From Phocaeicola faecicola (GTDB lineage: Bacteria > Bacteroidota > Bacteroidia > Bacteroidales > Bacteroidaceae): a stretch of DNA of 64,000 nucleotides. Each line of letters starts with the position of its first letter. Position 1 is the first letter of the stretch. The notes beneath the pieces are model-generated. The model was given only the letters and a program-made list of their open reading frames with translations. It had not been told where the DNA came from and did not search any database. Of the stretch, positions 43,149 through 51,728 are shown piece after piece. The translations under genes and the position numbers were made by a program. The stretch spans positions 1-64,000 of the forward strand of contig NZ_JABSOE010000007.1 of the NCBI RefSeq assembly GCF_013618865.1. The letters are read 5' to 3'.

Positions 43149-44615
43149 ATGAAACTTAAGTTCTTGGCGGTATTCGGACTGGCCGCCACACTCTGTAGTT
43201 GCGATGATGAAACGGTCGGTATCGGTCAGTTTATTGTAGACGATGAACTGATTGATGCAAAGGCGGCTTCTTATAATGTAACAACTCAATCGCTTTTGCT
43301 GGACTCAGTGTATTCACGTTCCAGTACGGCTTATCTGGGAAAGTTTACCGATAAGGATTACGGGACTTTCAGCTCTGACTTTCTGGTGCAGATCAACTGC
43401 CCCGAGAATTTCAGTCTGCCGGATAAACTGGAGGATATTGTAGAAGCGAAGCTGGGGCTGTATTATACGGATTATTTTGGCGACTCGCTGTCAACACTCC
43501 GTGTGCAGGTGGATACACTGAATACCGTGATTAAAGACGACGGAAAGGACAAGAACTTATACTACAGTAACCTGGATCCGAAGAAGTATTATGATGCCAC
43601 TACGCCTTTCCTGGCGGTAAAGGATTATGCGGCTTACGACAAGACGGTGAGCGATTCCATCCGGAATGCGACTGACAGTTACGGCAACAAGACGTATTAT
43701 CCGAATGTTTCAGTGGATTTGGGCAAGGATTTCTGCAAGTATCTGTTGGATAAGTATAATGAAACGAAGGAGGTCAACGGACAGACTGTTCACCCGAACT
43801 TCCGCGATTCTGAAGCCTTTATCAAGAATGTACTCAAGGGATTCTATGTACATACCACTCAGGGAGAAGGATCGATTCTGTACGTTTCTGATATTTATCT
43901 GAGTCTGAAACTGTCTTATTGGGACAAGACGGATGAGGATAAGGATACTTTGCTGACCGGATATGTGCAGATGGCCAGTACGAAGGAGGTATTCATGTCT
44001 TCACGCTTTAAGAACGCCAACCTCGATGAACTGAAGAGTGATCCGGAACGGACTTATTTGAAGACACCGGCAGGTATCTGTACGGAGGTGACTCTTCCGC
44101 TGAAAGACATGTTTGATGCGCATCAGAAAGATACGCTGAACTCCATTTCGGTTTCGTTCCAGAAGTTGAAGAGCCAGGAGGCAGGACCGTTCAAGATGGG
44201 AACTCCGAGTCGGTTGCTGATGGTCAGAAAGAGCGACATGAAGAGTTTCTTCGAGGACAATAAGGTCAACGACAACAAGACGTCGTTCATTGCCAGCTAT
44301 GACAGCAAGACGGCTACTTACCAGTTCTCGAAACTGAACCGTCTGACCAGTTACATTTTCAGCGAGATCCGTCCGGAGGTGGAAAAAGGTGAGGCTGCAT
44401 GGAACAAGTGGGTGACTGAGCATCCCGACTGGAACAAGGTGGTGCTGATTCCGGTAACTACCGAAAGTGACTCACAGGGTAATATTATTGGTGTAGAGAA
44501 TGACTTGAATGTGAATTCGGCTATGCTGGTACGGGGAGTAGAAGGGGATCCTTCTTCGAACGAGGAAAACCAGATTACGATGAATGTAATTTATACTCAG
44601 CCCAAGCAGCGATAG
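43149..44615 (+). CDS. DUF4270 family lipoprotein
   Basis: The 488-residue protein has a lipoprotein signal with lipobox LCSC (C18) followed by acidic DDE, a feature of surface-exposed lipoproteins in this phylum. It matches DUF4270, a family of uncharacterised, beta-rich envelope proteins in Bacteroidota (GIGQFIVDDELIDAKAASYNV, SSTAYLGKFTDKDYG, AKLGLYYTDYFGD, VLKGFYVHTTQGEGSILYVSDI). It is cotranscribed with the short GT5 protein, a pairing that is conserved as far as I recall. Function is unknown; the context suggests a role with envelope glycan or polysaccharide handling, which is inference. Confidence 0.85.
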   Translation: MKLKFLAVFGLAATLCSCDDETVGIGQFIVDDELIDAKAASYNVTTQSLLLDSVYSRSSTAYLGKFTDKDYGTFSSDFLVQINCPENFSLPDKLEDIVEAKLGLYYTDYFGDSLSTLRVQVDTLNTVIKDDGKDKNLYYSNLDPKKYYDATTPFLAVKDYAAYDKTVSDSIRNATDSYGNKTYYPNVSVDLGKDFCKYLLDKYNETKEVNGQTVHPNFRDSEAFIKNVLKGFYVHTTQGEGSILYVSDIYLSLKLSYWDKTDEDKDTLLTGYVQMASTKEVFMSSRFKNANLDELKSDPERTYLKTPAGICTEVTLPLKDMFDAHQKDTLNSISVSFQKLKSQEAGPFKMGTPSRLLMVRKSDMKSFFEDNKVNDNKTSFIASYDSKTATYQFSKLNRLTSYIFSEIRPEVEKGEAAWNKWVTEHPDWNKVVLIPVTTESDSQGNIIGVENDLNVNSAMLVRGVEGDPSSNEENQITMNVIYTQPKQR

Positions 44616-44646
44616 GTGAGGACATTCTGATAATGATATAGATAAA

Positions 44647-44688
44647 AAATGGGAGAACCGGACGATGAAGCGGTTCTCCCATTTTTTT
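44647..44688. terminator. Bidirectional terminator, DUF4270 gene and repeat-protein gene
   Basis: Fourteen-base stem AAATGGGAGAACCG with CGGTTCTCCCATTT, loop of ten bases, A run before and T run after. It separates convergent genes. Confidence 0.9.
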
Positions 44689-44790
44689 ATAGGTATTGGT
44701 TTGTTTCTTTACTTGTCTTTTCATTGGGGCATTGCCCGGCCGGAAAATACACCGGGGTGCCGGGACATTGCCGGAGCGTTCCGGTACGGC

Positions 44791-46035
44791 TTAGAAGAAA
44801 ATCAGGCTCAGGTCGAAAGTGAAGTCCTTTTCTGCCGTGAAGCTGTGTCCGTAATACCGCTGCCAGTTGTATCCGCCCGCAATGGAGATTCCCATCTTCG
44901 GACCGATCCGGTATTCCAGGTTGATCCGGGGCTGGAAGGCATACATCCGCCGGGCTGTTTCCGAACTCACATTCTCGATATGGAAGAAACCGGCATCCGC
45001 TCCGATTATGATCCGTGAGGAAAGCGGATGATAGATACCTGCCCTGTAAAACAGGTTTACCGGGACACTCTGGGTGACTGCCGGATAACGGGTACCCGCT
45101 CCGAGTTCGGTATAGGTATGGCGTCTCTTGAAACGTGCAGCCACACTCATGCAGTTGAAGTTGCCGCCCGAAACCACCATCTGGATACGGGTGGACGGAT
45201 TCAGGTTGATGCATCCGAACTGATGGGCCGTACTGTCCTTACTGACGTTCACCAGTCCGATCTGTACCCCTTTATGGCCGATGGAGTCGATGTTGGCCAC
45301 TCCCAGCTGCAGTCCCCTGTTCTCCTGCGCATAATTGGCCGCTCCCAGCTGCACCCCTTTGTTGACGACAGCCACATTGCCGATGCCGGCCAACTGTACT
45401 CCCTTGCTGGCTTCTGCCGTCACATTCAGGATGGAGGAAAGCTGAAGCCCTTTCAGACTGTCTCCAGTCACGTTCATCAGTCCTGCAAGATGGATACCTT
45501 TCTGCAAGCCGGCAGTGATGTTTGCCAGTCCCGCCAACTGTACCCCTGAAAAACGGTTGCCGGAGATATTCATCAGTCCTCCGAGCACCCATCCCGACGA
45601 ATTGTCTCCGGTAAAGTTACCGATACCCGAGAAAGACACTCCCTTGAACCCCTTGCCGTTGACATTCATCAGTCCGCTGGCCAGTATGCCGGATGAATTC
45701 CCTCCCGTGACATTGGCGATACCCGAAAGGTGAACCCCTTTCGTATTCAATCCCGTCACATTGGTGATTCCGGCAATCTGCACCCCGTTGCTCCGGAAAT
45801 GGGTGATGCTGGATATTACGTTGATTCCCAGTCCGTCGAGCTCCTGGAAGTTGCTGATGAAGCCCAGATTGAGATACGTACGCTCAGGTACGGTCTTGCG
45901 GTTGGTAAGGTTGACGGCCAGGTTAGGTCCCTTTTTCAGCCCCTTCTCCTTAGTGGGCTGGGCATAAGAGGAAACTGTTCCTGCCAGGAGGCATCCCGAC
46001 AGGAACAGCATACTATATGATATCTTTGATTTCAT
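44791..46035 (-). CDS. Surface repeat protein with 16-residue repeats (LA_2272-like)
   Basis: The 414-residue protein has a signal peptide ending near SSYAQ. Around residues 84-270 lie about twelve tandem repeats with period 16: each reads G-V-Q-L-A-G-I-x-N-V-T-G followed by four variable residues. The first eight repeats are exactly 16 residues long; later ones shorten to 14-15. This resembles the LA_2272-type surface repeat and predicts a stacked beta structure. The C-terminal 120 residues look like outer-membrane beta-strands (GGYNWQRYYGHSF, ending DLSLIFF), so the protein probably sits in the outer membrane. It follows an acyl-CoA ligase gene by five bases and must be cotranscribed with it. 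Confidence 0.7.
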   Translation of the reverse strand: MKSKISYSMLFLSGCLLAGTVSSYAQPTKEKGLKKGPNLAVNLTNRKTVPERTYLNLGFISNFQELDGLGINVISSITHFRSNGVQIAGITNVTGLNTKGVHLSGIANVTGGNSSGILASGLMNVNGKGFKGVSFSGIGNFTGDNSSGWVLGGLMNISGNRFSGVQLAGLANITAGLQKGIHLAGLMNVTGDSLKGLQLSSILNVTAEASKGVQLAGIGNVAVVNKGVQLGAANYAQENRGLQLGVANIDSIGHKGVQIGLVNVSKDSTAHQFGCINLNPSTRIQMVVSGGNFNCMSVAARFKRRHTYTELGAGTRYPAVTQSVPVNLFYRAGIYHPLSSRIIIGADAGFFHIENVSSETARRMYAFQPRINLEYRIGPKMGISIAGGYNWQRYYGHSFTAEKDFTFDLSLIFF

Positions 46036-46040
46036 ATCCT

Positions 46041-47699
46041 TTATTTTACATCTTGATACAGGAATCGCTTGATGCTCTTTTTCGGAGTCTTTTCAAACTC
46101 TTCCGGATAAATCTTTACACGGGTAATCTGTGAGTAGGCCGGTAAATTCTGGTTGAGGGCTACCCGGTTGTCTTCCATTGCCTTTTCGATGTCCTCGTCT
46201 TTCAGTCCCTGTGCATAGGCCACTTCGAAGTCCGGATAAATCAGGGCCATCAGCTTGTGGTCTTCCTGCTGGATGACGATGCTCTCGGCCACGTAAGGCA
46301 GGTTGTTCAGCTGGTCTTCGATTTCCTCCGGATAGATATTCTGTCCCGAAGGACCCAGCAGCAGGTTCTTGCTCCGTCCCTTGATGGTTACGTTGCCTTC
46401 CTCGTCCATGATGCCCAGGTCGCCGGTATGCAGCCATCCGTCGGCATCGAGTACCTGTGCGGTTGCTTCCGGATTCTTGTAGTATCCCAGCATGACATTG
46501 TCTCCCCGTGTCAGGATTTCTCCTACCACATGCTGCGGGTCGGGACTGTCTATGCGTACCTCCATGCGCGGAGCGGCTTTTCCGCATGATCCCGGCTTGA
46601 AGCGCTGCCAGTCTTCGTAGCAGATAATCGGACCGCATTCTGTCATACCGTATCCTACTGTATAAGGGAAGTCGATGCTTTTAAGCAACTTTTCCACTTC
46701 CTGGTTGAATGCGGCACCTCCCACAATGACTTCGTAGAAGTTGCCTCCGAAACCTTTGATCATCTGCTCGCGTACGGTTGCCTTGATCTTGTCGTTGATG
46801 ATAGGCACTTTCAGCAGGACTTTCATCTTGAATGTCTCCAATTTGGGGAGTACGTTCTTCTTGATGATTTTCTCGATGATCAGCGGTACGGCAATGATAA
46901 TGTTCGGCTTTACCTCGGCAAATGCCTGGAAAATGATCTTCGGACTAGGCATACGCGTGAGGAAGTAGATGTGCGCCCCGCACGAGAATTCGTAGAGGAA
47001 CTCGAAGGCCAGTCCGTACATGTGCGCCATGGGAAGCATGGACACGATGCGGTCGCCGGCATTCAGTTTCAGTACCTCAAAGGCAAACTGAGTGTTCGAC
47101 CACAATACGCGGTAGGGCAGCATGACACCTTTGGAGAAGCTGGTAGTACCCGATGTGTAGTTGATGACAGCCAGTTCCTCAGGGTTGTCACGGCGGTAAC
47201 TGATGTGCTCACGCCGGAAGTTGCGGGGAAATTTCTTGCCGAACATCTCGTTCAGGTGCTCTCTGGCATACTCCAGTTGTTTGCTGCGGCATACCAGCAG
47301 GGTAAAGTCCGTCATCAGGATGATACCTTCCAATGCAGGCATGGCTGCTTCGTTCAGGCCTTCCCAAACCACGTCGCCTACAAAAAGGAGGCGGGCTTCG
47401 GAATGGTTGACAATGTGATGTACATTATCCGCCTTGAACTCGTGCAGGATGGGTACTGCTACGGCACCATAGGTAAGAATTGCCAGGAAGGCAACTCCCC
47501 AGTGCGAGCTGTTCCGTCCGCAGATGGCTACCTTGTCTCCCGGCTGAATGCCGCTTTCGGCCAGCAGGATGTGTAACTTCTCGATTTTACGAGCGACATC
47601 TTTATATTGCAGGGTGGCCCCCTTATAATCAGTCAGTGCGTCTAAATCCCAATTTTTTTTGATACTTTCTTCGATGAAAGCAATAAAACTTTTTTCCAT
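46041..47699 (-). CDS. AMP-dependent long-chain acyl-CoA synthetase family protein
   Basis: The 552-residue ANL-family enzyme adenylates a carboxylic acid, probably a long-chain fatty acid, and joins it to CoA. Motifs are clear: NYTSGTTSFSKGVMLPYR (AMP/phosphate loop), GYGMTECGPIICYED, GWLHTGDLGIMDEEGN, KGRSKNLLLGPSGQNIYPEEIE and the C-terminal catalytic lysine region TPKKSIKRFL. It differs from classical FadD in length (about 560 in E. coli) only slightly. It is the first gene of a pair with the repeat protein and has a well-formed promoter. Confidence 0.92.
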   Translation of the reverse strand: MEKSFIAFIEESIKKNWDLDALTDYKGATLQYKDVARKIEKLHILLAESGIQPGDKVAICGRNSSHWGVAFLAILTYGAVAVPILHEFKADNVHHIVNHSEARLLFVGDVVWEGLNEAAMPALEGIILMTDFTLLVCRSKQLEYAREHLNEMFGKKFPRNFRREHISYRRDNPEELAVINYTSGTTSFSKGVMLPYRVLWSNTQFAFEVLKLNAGDRIVSMLPMAHMYGLAFEFLYEFSCGAHIYFLTRMPSPKIIFQAFAEVKPNIIIAVPLIIEKIIKKNVLPKLETFKMKVLLKVPIINDKIKATVREQMIKGFGGNFYEVIVGGAAFNQEVEKLLKSIDFPYTVGYGMTECGPIICYEDWQRFKPGSCGKAAPRMEVRIDSPDPQHVVGEILTRGDNVMLGYYKNPEATAQVLDADGWLHTGDLGIMDEEGNVTIKGRSKNLLLGPSGQNIYPEEIEDQLNNLPYVAESIVIQQEDHKLMALIYPDFEVAYAQGLKDEDIEKAMEDNRVALNQNLPAYSQITRVKIYPEEFEKTPKKSIKRFLYQDVK

Positions 47700-47737
47700 A
47701 TTCTGTTTTTTATTTGCACAAGATGTGCGATAATGTG

Positions 47738-47769
47738 CAAATATAATTTTTTCTTCTCAGTTGTACAAA
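47738..47769 (-). promoter_or_regulatory. Promoter of the acyl-CoA ligase operon
   Basis: On the minus strand TTTG (47769-47766), 20 bases, then TATATTTG (47745-47738), an exact consensus match, 38 bases before the start codon. Confidence 0.75.
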
Positions 47770-47833
47770 TTTAGGGGGAGGCATACTTCATTATCTTCCT
47801 AAAAAACGGGGGAAGGGGGAGTGCGGAAAACAA

Positions 47834-47869
47834 CAAGAGGCATCTTTTCGGGTGAAAAGGTGCCTCTTG
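47834..47869 (-). terminator. Terminator after the DHOD-like gene
   Basis: Stem CAAGAGGCATCTTTT pairing with GAAAAGGTGCCTCTTG around a short loop, 24 bases after the minus-strand stop. A T-rich stretch (TTGTTTTCC) follows on the minus strand. Confidence 0.75.
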
Positions 47870-47892
47870 TAAGGAATGCAGCCGCAGAGGAA

Positions 47893-48870
47893 TTATTCCT
47901 CGTGGTTGCTGTAATATTTCATGAACTGCGTACGTTCGAACGGGTTGACGCTTCCGGCAGTGTTGGCATTCATCTTGCCCTTGAACTGAGCCAGGTTTTC
48001 GAAACCTTTGTCGTCCATCCATTCTGCCAGTTCTTTTTTCATGCTTTCAATTTCTTTCGGACCGTACTGGTAGATGGCGCTGCACACTTCTACGGCAGTG
48101 GCTCCGGCCAGGATAGACTTGATGACTCCTTTACCGCAGTGTACTCCACCGGAAATGGCATAGTCGAGCTGAGGGATGGCAGCCGAAGCGATGGCTGTCC
48201 AGCGCAGACGGTCGGCGAGTTCGGCTTTCGTACTCATTACGTTGGTGTTGCAGTATGTGAGTGTCTCAATGTTGAAGTCCGGCTGGTAGAAACGGTTGAA
48301 CAGCACTACGGCTGCGGCACCGTTGGCATACAACTGGTTGATCAGGGCAACCGGGTTGGTCAGGTTGGCACCGAGTTTCATGATGACAGGGATGCGGACT
48401 GCCTGACGGATGTGTCTTAATGTATCGATATGCTGCTGTTCAAACTTGCCCGGAGTGTAGTCCTTGTCGGTCTGGAGAGCGAGGATGTTGATTTCCAGAG
48501 CGTCTGCTCCTGCTTCTTCCATGATCTTGGCAAACTCTGTCCACTCATTGTCCGAGTAGCAGTTGATGCTGGCAATCACCGGAATCTTGCATGCTTTCTT
48601 AGCCTCTCTGATCAGGTTTACGTGTTCGTTCAAGGTGTTTGAACGTACGTAGGCACCCAGGTAATCGTCGGCTTCGGGAGAACCGTAACCGCTCATGGTG
48701 CCTGCCTGTATGTTGATCTGTTCTTCGAAAACAGACTTCAGTACGACTGCACCGGCGCCTGCTTCCTCCAGTTTCTTTATTTTCTCAACGCTGTTAGTCA
48801 ATCCGGAACTGCTGATGATGATCGGATTTTCCAGTGTTAATCCTGCAAATGTTGTTTTTAATTGTGCCAT
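47893..48870 (-). CDS. Dihydroorotate dehydrogenase-like flavoprotein
   Basis: The 325-residue TIM-barrel protein belongs to the DHOD-like group (FMN-binding fold), not to the true pyrD enzymes. Visible are TFAGLTLENPIIISSSGLT at the N-terminus, AGAGAVVLKSVFEEQI, IPVIASINCYSDNEW, IPVIMKLGANLTNP (the FMN-proximal lysine), and the C-terminal phosphate-binding loops AISGGVHCGKGVIKSILAGA. I do not see the usual catalytic base loop of class 1A enzymes. The substrate is unknown. It is the last gene of DUF4494-yggS-DHOD-like, 12 bases from yggS. Confidence 0.82.
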   Translation of the reverse strand: MAQLKTTFAGLTLENPIIISSSGLTNSVEKIKKLEEAGAGAVVLKSVFEEQINIQAGTMSGYGSPEADDYLGAYVRSNTLNEHVNLIREAKKACKIPVIASINCYSDNEWTEFAKIMEEAGADALEINILALQTDKDYTPGKFEQQHIDTLRHIRQAVRIPVIMKLGANLTNPVALINQLYANGAAAVVLFNRFYQPDFNIETLTYCNTNVMSTKAELADRLRWTAIASAAIPQLDYAISGGVHCGKGVIKSILAGATAVEVCSAIYQYGPKEIESMKKELAEWMDDKGFENLAQFKGKMNANTAGSVNPFERTQFMKYYSNHEE

Positions 48871-48882
48871 ATGTTTTAAGTT

Positions 48883-49554
48883 TTAATAGATTCGGTCTCC
48901 AAAAATTTTACTTCCTACCCGTACCAGCGTACTTCCTCTTTTTACGGCTTCCGGATAATCGTGTGACATCCCCATAGACAGTTCGCAGAACTGACTGTTT
49001 CCTGAAAAATAGGAGTTTTTCAATTCTTTGAAAAAATCACTGAGCGACTGGAACTCCTGCTGTATTTGGTGCAGGTCATCTGTATACGAGGCCATTCCCA
49101 TGATTCCTGCAATGGATACATGAGAAAGATTCTTCCATTCTCCTTCGGCAAGCAGGGCCCGGCATTCTTCGAAAGTAAATCCGAATTTGCTTTCCTCCTG
49201 GGCGACGTGCATCTCCAGCAGGCAGGGAATAACGCGGTTGACCTTGGCTGCCTGTTTGTCGATTTCGCACAGCAGCTTGAAAGAGTCTACCGCATGAATC
49301 ATGCTGACAAAAGGAGCAATGTATTTTACCTTGTTGGTCTGCAGATGCCCGATGAAATGCCACTCGATATCTTTCGGCAGTGATTCGTACTTGCCGGTCA
49401 GTTCCTGCACCTTGCTTTCGCCGAAGATGCGCTGCCCCATGTCATACGCTTCCCGGATGGCTTCTGCCGGGTGGAACTTGGATACGGCAACCAGTCTTGT
49501 CTGCGGAGGGAGTTCCGCCAGTATCTCTTTCAGATGTAATTGAATATCGGTCAT
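48883..49554 (-). CDS. YggS/PLPBP family pyridoxal phosphate homeostasis protein
   Basis: The 223-residue protein binds PLP and balances vitamin B6 and amino-acid pools; it has no known catalytic activity. The PLP lysine lies in RLVAVSKFHP, and further family motifs are FGESKVQEL, WHFIGHLQTNKVKYI, EESKFGFTFEE, GIMGMAS, LSMGMSHDYPEAV and the phosphate loop STLVRVGSKIFG. Length fits. It is in a tight cluster with the DHOD-like gene downstream and DUF4494 upstream (12-base gaps). Confidence 0.93.
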   Translation of the reverse strand: MTDIQLHLKEILAELPPQTRLVAVSKFHPAEAIREAYDMGQRIFGESKVQELTGKYESLPKDIEWHFIGHLQTNKVKYIAPFVSMIHAVDSFKLLCEIDKQAAKVNRVIPCLLEMHVAQEESKFGFTFEECRALLAEGEWKNLSHVSIAGIMGMASYTDDLHQIQQEFQSLSDFFKELKNSYFSGNSQFCELSMGMSHDYPEAVKRGSTLVRVGSKIFGDRIY

Positions 49555-49566
49555 GGCAATCAGGAT

Positions 49567-50046
49567 TTATCGTTTGTCTGCGTCCGGAAATTCCGGTTTT
49601 ACATTGGGTTCTGCCGAGTAAGGATATACATCCATGATGGCGGTTTCGGCCACTGAGGCAATGACGTAATCGGCCATTGTGCCTTTCATGCCTTCGTCCA
49701 GCTTGTGGATGGCATCCCGAAGGTCGGCTGCCTGTACCAGTACGTTGGTTGAGGTCTTTTTCTCAGCACCGCTTTTCTCGTCCAGTGTAATGAAGTAGAG
49801 CTTGCATTTGAACCAGCGGTCTGCTGCATCTTCCTCACAGGGAAAAAGTTCACTGTAATTGGCCCGCTTGATGTCGGACACCGTAAATTCTCCACTGATA
49901 AACGGAGTTATTTCTTCGATAATACGTGATTCTGCTTCTGTAAAACTGAGTGCGTCTACCAGATAAGGTTCCGTAACCTTCTTGTTCATACCATTTTCGG
50001 CTATCTTCTCATAGCGTATTTTGCACTCAAACCAGTTATGCATCAT
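49567..50046 (-). CDS. DUF4494 family protein
   Basis: The 159-residue protein matches DUF4494, a small Bacteroidota-specific family without known function (MHNWFECKIRYEKIAENGMNKK region, FTEAESRIIEEITPFI, DRWFKCKLYFITLDEKSG). No signal peptide or membrane segment is visible, so it is cytoplasmic. It contains two similar halves, each starting with W-F-x-C-K (NWFECKIRY and RWFKCKLYF), suggesting an internal duplication. It heads the yggS/DHOD-like cluster. The second methionine at 50043 is an alternative start. Confidence 0.83.
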   Translation of the reverse strand: MMHNWFECKIRYEKIAENGMNKKVTEPYLVDALSFTEAESRIIEEITPFISGEFTVSDIKRANYSELFPCEEDAADRWFKCKLYFITLDEKSGAEKKTSTNVLVQAADLRDAIHKLDEGMKGTMADYVIASVAETAIMDVYPYSAEPNVKPEFPDADKR

Positions 50047-50138
50047 AATTCTAAATTCTTTATGTAATTAGTAAAACCTTCCTGCAAAGATATATTAAAA
50101 ATTAATCCTGCCTAAGAGAAAAAACAGTTTTTTCAGGA

Positions 50139-51380
50139 TTATTCTCTCTGCTTGCACCGGTTTTGCAGCATAAAGGCTTTCAGCAATTCGGCATGGTGTC
50201 CCTGAATCAGCACGTGGTGGTTGCCCAGCGGATTCCTCAGGAAATAATCGGCCGGACTGTTCAGCCGGACTCTTACCTGTGTCCGGCAACAGGTTGCCAG
50301 ATTGGTGTTTTCGGTGAGGTATCCTTCGGCCACGTAGAACTCGTCGAGGCATTCTCCTCCACATTTGAAGAGGGTGACTTCCTCTTCGTGCATCAGGCCC
50401 TGGATGGCAATGCCTTTCCCCGTCTCAAAATGGTCGCGCAGAATGAAATCGGTGGTCATGCGGGTAGGGATGGAGCAGTGCGCCAGCAGCAGTTCGTTGC
50501 GCTGTACGTCGACAAAAGAGGGATTCCCCATGAAAGCCGGCTGATCGGTCAGGGTCTGTGCCATGAGCATGGTCATGATGGTCTGCAGGTCTCCTTCGCA
50601 TCCGGCAGGGATACCTTCGTCGTTCAGCAGTGACAAGGCCAGGCAGCCCGTAGTATTCAGTTCCTCGATCAGTGAGAAGCAGGATACGGCAACCGCATTT
50701 AGCTGTTCTTCCCTGCAGGTTTCCTGCAATGCCCGGTAAAGTCGCATGGCACGCAGCAGGTCGTCGGGAGTCGCATCCTGACAGGCCTTGGCACGTGAGG
50801 CGAACAGGGAGGCTTCCGGTCCGATGTCGTCGTTGGAAATCTGGTGGAACCGCTTGTAGACATCTTCTATGGGAATGTCGGTATAGGTGACTCCCCACCG
50901 TTGTCCGGCCAGCAGGTAATCGACGTGACTGGCTACCAGCCAGGGAGCGGGACTTCCGATGACTCCGATCCGTTTCCCTTTCATCTTGCGCTTGGCGATG
51001 AAGGTCCTGTAATGCTCCAGCACCTGCTGTACCATGTATTCGGCCGTTCCGTGAATGATGCGTACCTTCAGGGCCTTCGTACGTATGCATGCCGCAATTT
51101 CCAGGGCCGCAGCCAGTGAGTTGTTCAGTCCGTCGGCCAGGATGGTGATGGGATAGGGGAATGCACTGACGCAGCGCATGGCCTGGTCTTCCACACCGCC
51201 ACTGGCGATGAAGATCATCTTAAAGGCATTGGAAGGGATGGTATCCGCCTCGTGGTAAGGAGTCAGATGGAGGGTAAAGAATCTTTCCAGGGAAATGAAA
51301 AAATCCTTGTGGCTTTCGTAAACCCATTCTTTTCGATAGTTTCCGGAAGTAAATATAATCAGATATAATTCCATATGCAT
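50139..51380 (-). CDS. Fucose/arabinose isomerase superfamily-like protein
   Basis: The 413-residue protein resembles the C-terminal fold of L-fucose and L-arabinose isomerases. The middle has FIASGGVEDQ and a GSPAPWLVAS nucleotide-like turn. Candidate metal ligands lie in FSLIEELNTTG, in GIPAGCEGDLQT (E262) and in the histidine-rich GNHHVLIQGHH near residue 393. No sugar utilisation genes flank it, so it is probably not a standard FucI or AraA (which have about 590 and 500 residues). Substrate is unknown. It sits 92 bases before the DUF4494 cluster on the same strand and may share its transcript. Confidence 0.6.
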   Translation of the reverse strand: MHMELYLIIFTSGNYRKEWVYESHKDFFISLERFFTLHLTPYHEADTIPSNAFKMIFIASGGVEDQAMRCVSAFPYPITILADGLNNSLAAALEIAACIRTKALKVRIIHGTAEYMVQQVLEHYRTFIAKRKMKGKRIGVIGSPAPWLVASHVDYLLAGQRWGVTYTDIPIEDVYKRFHQISNDDIGPEASLFASRAKACQDATPDDLLRAMRLYRALQETCREEQLNAVAVSCFSLIEELNTTGCLALSLLNDEGIPAGCEGDLQTIMTMLMAQTLTDQPAFMGNPSFVDVQRNELLLAHCSIPTRMTTDFILRDHFETGKGIAIQGLMHEEEVTLFKCGGECLDEFYVAEGYLTENTNLATCCRTQVRVRLNSPADYFLRNPLGNHHVLIQGHHAELLKAFMLQNRCKQRE

Positions 51381-51616
51381 AGTGTCTTATTATTGTCTTT
51401 AATGTATTACGAATATAAGTTTTTTCTGCGACTTATCCTTGCAGGTTGGGGGAGATTTGTGTTTTTTTTAATAGCCGCCTGTCTGTAGTTGTATATTTTT
51501 GAATTTCACTGCTTTTAATAAGGATTGTTTAACGGTATCGGAACGGCAGGGGCCCGGTGCGAGGCTTTCGGGATGCGGAAGCTGCGGGAATTCCCTTGTC
51601 TTTTTGAGGGCAAATG
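51381..51616. other. Divergent intergenic region, no gene seen
   Basis: The gap 51381-51728 between the isomerase-like gene and the ttcA-like gene holds only the plus-strand promoter described next. A weak minus-strand -7 candidate (TATATTCG, one mismatch) lies at 51417-51410. Confidence 0.4.
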
Positions 51617-51647
51617 TTGTGTAATAAATCCTTTCGGAGTATCTTTG
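51617..51647 (+). promoter_or_regulatory. Promoter of the ttcA-like gene
   Basis: TTG at 51617-51619, 20 bases, then TATCTTTG at 51640-51647, exact consensus. The ATG is 81 bases downstream. Confidence 0.75.
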
Positions 51648-51728
51648 CAGCCCGAAAAGAGAACTGTGGCATGGAGTAGCTTATAATCTTATGTCTCAGA
51701 ATGTTGAAATTAATTAAGTGCGGACAAA

